Below, piece after piece: positions 62,512-64,000 of a DNA stretch of 64,000 nucleotides. This stretch comes from JAPOXR01 sp965116115. GTDB taxonomy: Bacteria; Pseudomonadota; Alphaproteobacteria; Rhodobacterales; Rhodobacteraceae. Within the stretch, counting starts at the first letter, position 1; every line of letters begins with the position of its first letter. The stretch spans positions 2,046,001 through 2,110,000 of the forward strand of contig OZ220486.1 in the NCBI GenBank assembly GCA_965116115.1. The letters run 5' to 3'. The notes below the pieces were generated by a model. The model saw nothing but the letters and a program-made list of their open reading frames with translations, was not told the DNA's origin and ran no database searches. The translations under genes and the position numbers were made by a program.

Positions 62512-63324
62512 TTGACCACGACCACATCTTCCACCGCCGGCAGAAGTTGGAAGAAACCGCCGTTCATCAAGAATCCGCGGCTGCGCTGGGCAATCGGGAT
62601 CGGGACCGCGGTATATATAGCGGTCGCTTTAGGTACGATAAATGTGGACTGGCCCCGGGTGATAGATGGACTGCCGCGAGGAGCGCAGTTCATCGCTGCA
62701 TTCTTTCCTCCCGACTTCGGATCGCGCTGGAGTGAGATCGTCGACGGAATCTACGAAAGCCTATGGATGACAGTGACATCGACCGTCATCGGCATTCTGA
62801 TCTCGATCCCCGTTGGGCTCGGCGCAGCGAGGAATCTGGCGCCGGCCCCCGTTTACTATTTCTGCCGCGGAATTCTCGCTGTGTCACGCAGTTTTCAGGA
62901 AGTGATCTTAGCGATTTTTTTCGTAAAGCTGTTCGGGTTCGGTCCCTTTGCCGGCTTCGTTACCCTTTCTGTCGCCACCATCGGCTTCTATGGGAAGCTG
63001 CTGGCCGAAGATATCGAAGACATGGATCCAGAACCGGCGGAAGCGGTACGTGCTACCGGCGCGAACTGGTTCCAGTGGCTTGATTACGCCGTACAACCGC
63101 AAGTAATGCCGCGAATGATAGGCCTTGGACTCTACCGCCTTGACATCAATTTCCGGGAATCGGCGATCGTAGGCATCGTCGGCGGAGGCGGTATCGGCGC
63201 GACCTTGAACACCGCGTTCGACCGCTACGAGTTTGACTCTGCCGCAGCGATTCTGCTGTTGATAATCGCCATCGTGATGGCGGTCGAATACAGTTCGGGA
63301 TTCATTCGCAGGTGGGCGCAGTAA
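62512..63324 (+). CDS. phnE: Phosphonate-type ABC permease, first
   Basis: 270 residues, six spans. TTG start at 62512 lies 9 nt after the phnC stop. Typical segments: WSEIVDGIYESLWMTVTSTVIG, PAPVYYFCRGILAVSRSFQEVILAIFFVK, EDMDPEPAEAVRATGANWFQWLDYAVQPQVMP and DINFRESAIVGIVGGGGIG. One half of the membrane channel; a second paralogous permease follows directly. Confidence 0.93.
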   Translation: MTTTTSSTAGRSWKKPPFIKNPRLRWAIGIGTAVYIAVALGTINVDWPRVIDGLPRGAQFIAAFFPPDFGSRWSEIVDGIYESLWMTVTSTVIGILISIPVGLGAARNLAPAPVYYFCRGILAVSRSFQEVILAIFFVKLFGFGPFAGFVTLSVATIGFYGKLLAEDIEDMDPEPAEAVRATGANWFQWLDYAVQPQVMPRMIGLGLYRLDINFRESAIVGIVGGGGIGATLNTAFDRYEFDSAAAILLLIIAIVMAVEYSSGFIRRWAQ

Positions 63325-64000
63325 TGCCGACATTGCAACTTCGGGGAAACCATGCCTGGCGACGGCGCAGCCGCCGCATGCAACTGATGGTCTGGGGCGC
63401 GTGGCTCGTCTGTGTCGCGGTCTTTGTCGCCTGCTGGCAACTGATTTCGGAGAGGACCATCTGGGCATTCGTCAAGGACGCACCCCAGCAGGCGGCTGAT
63501 CTGGGTGAGCGAATGATTCCTCCCAAGCTGTCCTTCATGTCGCAGCTTTGGCTCGCAATATGGGATACACTCAATATTGCGACCTTGGGTACGCTTCTGG
63601 CCATCATCCTTGCCGTTCCGACAGCCTACTGCGCGGCTCGGAATACCACCCCGAGCCGCGCATTTGTCCGTCCGGCGGCATTATTCATTATCGTTGCCTC
63701 ACGCTCCATCAACTCGCTGATCTGGGCCCTGATGCTGGTCACGATCGTCGGTCCCGGTGTGTTCGCGGGCATCATCGCGATCGGTCTGCGTTCCATCGGG
63801 TTCTGCGGAAAACTGCTCTATGAAGCCATTGAAGAAATCGATCACACCCAGGTCGAGGCGATAACCGCGACCGGCGCCACTAAACCGCATGTCGTCGCTT
63901 ACGGCATCGTGCCCCAGGTTCTGCCGGCGTTTGCCGGAATCTCGGTGTTCCGCTGGGACATCAATATTCGCGAATCCACCGTGCTCGGCCTTGTTGGAGC
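63324..64000 (+). CDS. phnE: Phosphonate-type ABC permease, second (cut by window end)
   Basis: Starts at ATG 63324, sharing one base with the stop of the preceding permease, and stays open to the last base of the window (225 codons visible). MQLMVWGAWLVCVAVFVACW is the first span, then MIPPKLSFMSQLWLAIWDTLNIATLG, ARNTTPSRAFVRPAALFIIVASRSINSLIW, EEIDHTQVEAITATGATKPH and DINIRESTVLGLVG, matching PhnE. Paired PhnE genes occur in many alphaproteobacterial phn operons. The C-terminal end is outside the window. Confidence 0.9.
   Translation, partial: MPTLQLRGNHAWRRRSRRMQLMVWGAWLVCVAVFVACWQLISERTIWAFVKDAPQQAADLGERMIPPKLSFMSQLWLAIWDTLNIATLGTLLAIILAVPTAYCAARNTTPSRAFVRPAALFIIVASRSINSLIWALMLVTIVGPGVFAGIIAIGLRSIGFCGKLLYEAIEEIDHTQVEAITATGATKPHVVAYGIVPQVLPAFAGISVFRWDINIRESTVLGLVG

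Noticed and set aside
1..64000. CRISPR array
   Set aside because: No regularly spaced short direct repeats and no cas genes were seen in the window.

Overview
The window looks like chromosomal DNA of an alphaproteobacterium, most likely of the Rhodobacterales. Evidence is high GC, tight ATGA and TGATG gene overlaps, and several gene orders typical of that group: glyQ / small membrane protein / glyS / PEP-utilising enzyme / cell-wall hydrolase, carA divergent from yqeY, a tmk-holB-tatD-MBL string, an aa3-type ctaD, and many ABC and TRAP uptake systems. A perfect 16-bp parS palindrome at 14789-14804 suggests an origin-proximal position. Many broken genes and nested transposon remnants indicate a genome that is decaying in places, as in host-associated or recently specialised lineages. 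No genome-scale comparison could be made here.

Layout. 0.2-7.0 kb: a carbohydrate ABC importer (binding protein, two permeases, MalK-type ATPase) with a TIM-barrel isomerase/epimerase and a Gfo/Idh/MocA oxidoreductase, probably one uptake-and-catabolism operon. 7.3-8.2 kb: a complete IS5-family element. 8.3-12.0 kb: a TRAP transporter (DctQ, DctM, DctP) with a short-chain dehydrogenase. 12.4-15.9 kb: tRNA-Ser(GGA), a decayed carbon-nitrogen hydrolase, a ribokinase-type kinase, parS, a second short-chain dehydrogenase. 16.1-32.9 kb: housekeeping genes glyQ, glyS, a PPDK-like enzyme, a cell-wall hydrolase, glmM, a UbiH-type monooxygenase, ilvC, carA, yqeY, a lipoprotein, ctaD and lipB. 33.0-38.3 kb: tRNA-Leu(GAG) and a polyamine-type ABC importer. 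38.3-43.8 kb (minus strand): dac, tmk, holB, tatD, an MBL-fold hydrolase and an AEC-family carrier.

43.9-53 kb is the accessory region and starts just after tRNA-Ser(TGA). It holds an intact RES/Xre toxin-antitoxin pair with two palindromic operators 22 bp apart, a single-chain nucleotidyltransferase (MNT)-HEPN protein followed by a degenerate second MNT copy, and broken ankyrin-repeat, RusA-like and BrnA-like genes. It also holds a truncated IS5 copy carrying a 203-bp miniature transposon with a perfect 8-bp target duplication, a GntR/FCD regulator split by one in-frame stop, IS630 and IS5 remnants, an EamA transporter and a second miniature transposon. 52.9-59.1 kb: an IclR regulator with a complete peptide/opine-type ABC importer. 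59.1-60.5 kb: remnants, including the C-terminal part of an IS630 transposase in the orientation opposite to the N-terminal part at 50.4 kb. 60.5 kb to the end: a phosphonate-type importer (phnD, phnC, phnE and a second phnE cut by the window edge).

The strongest leads are the fused MNT-HEPN gene with its tandem degenerate MNT copy, the miniature elements related to an IS1595-like transposase, and the possible IS630-bounded inversion around the IclR/peptide importer island. No clearly undescribed multi-gene system was found. All family assignments come from reading motifs; no database search was run.
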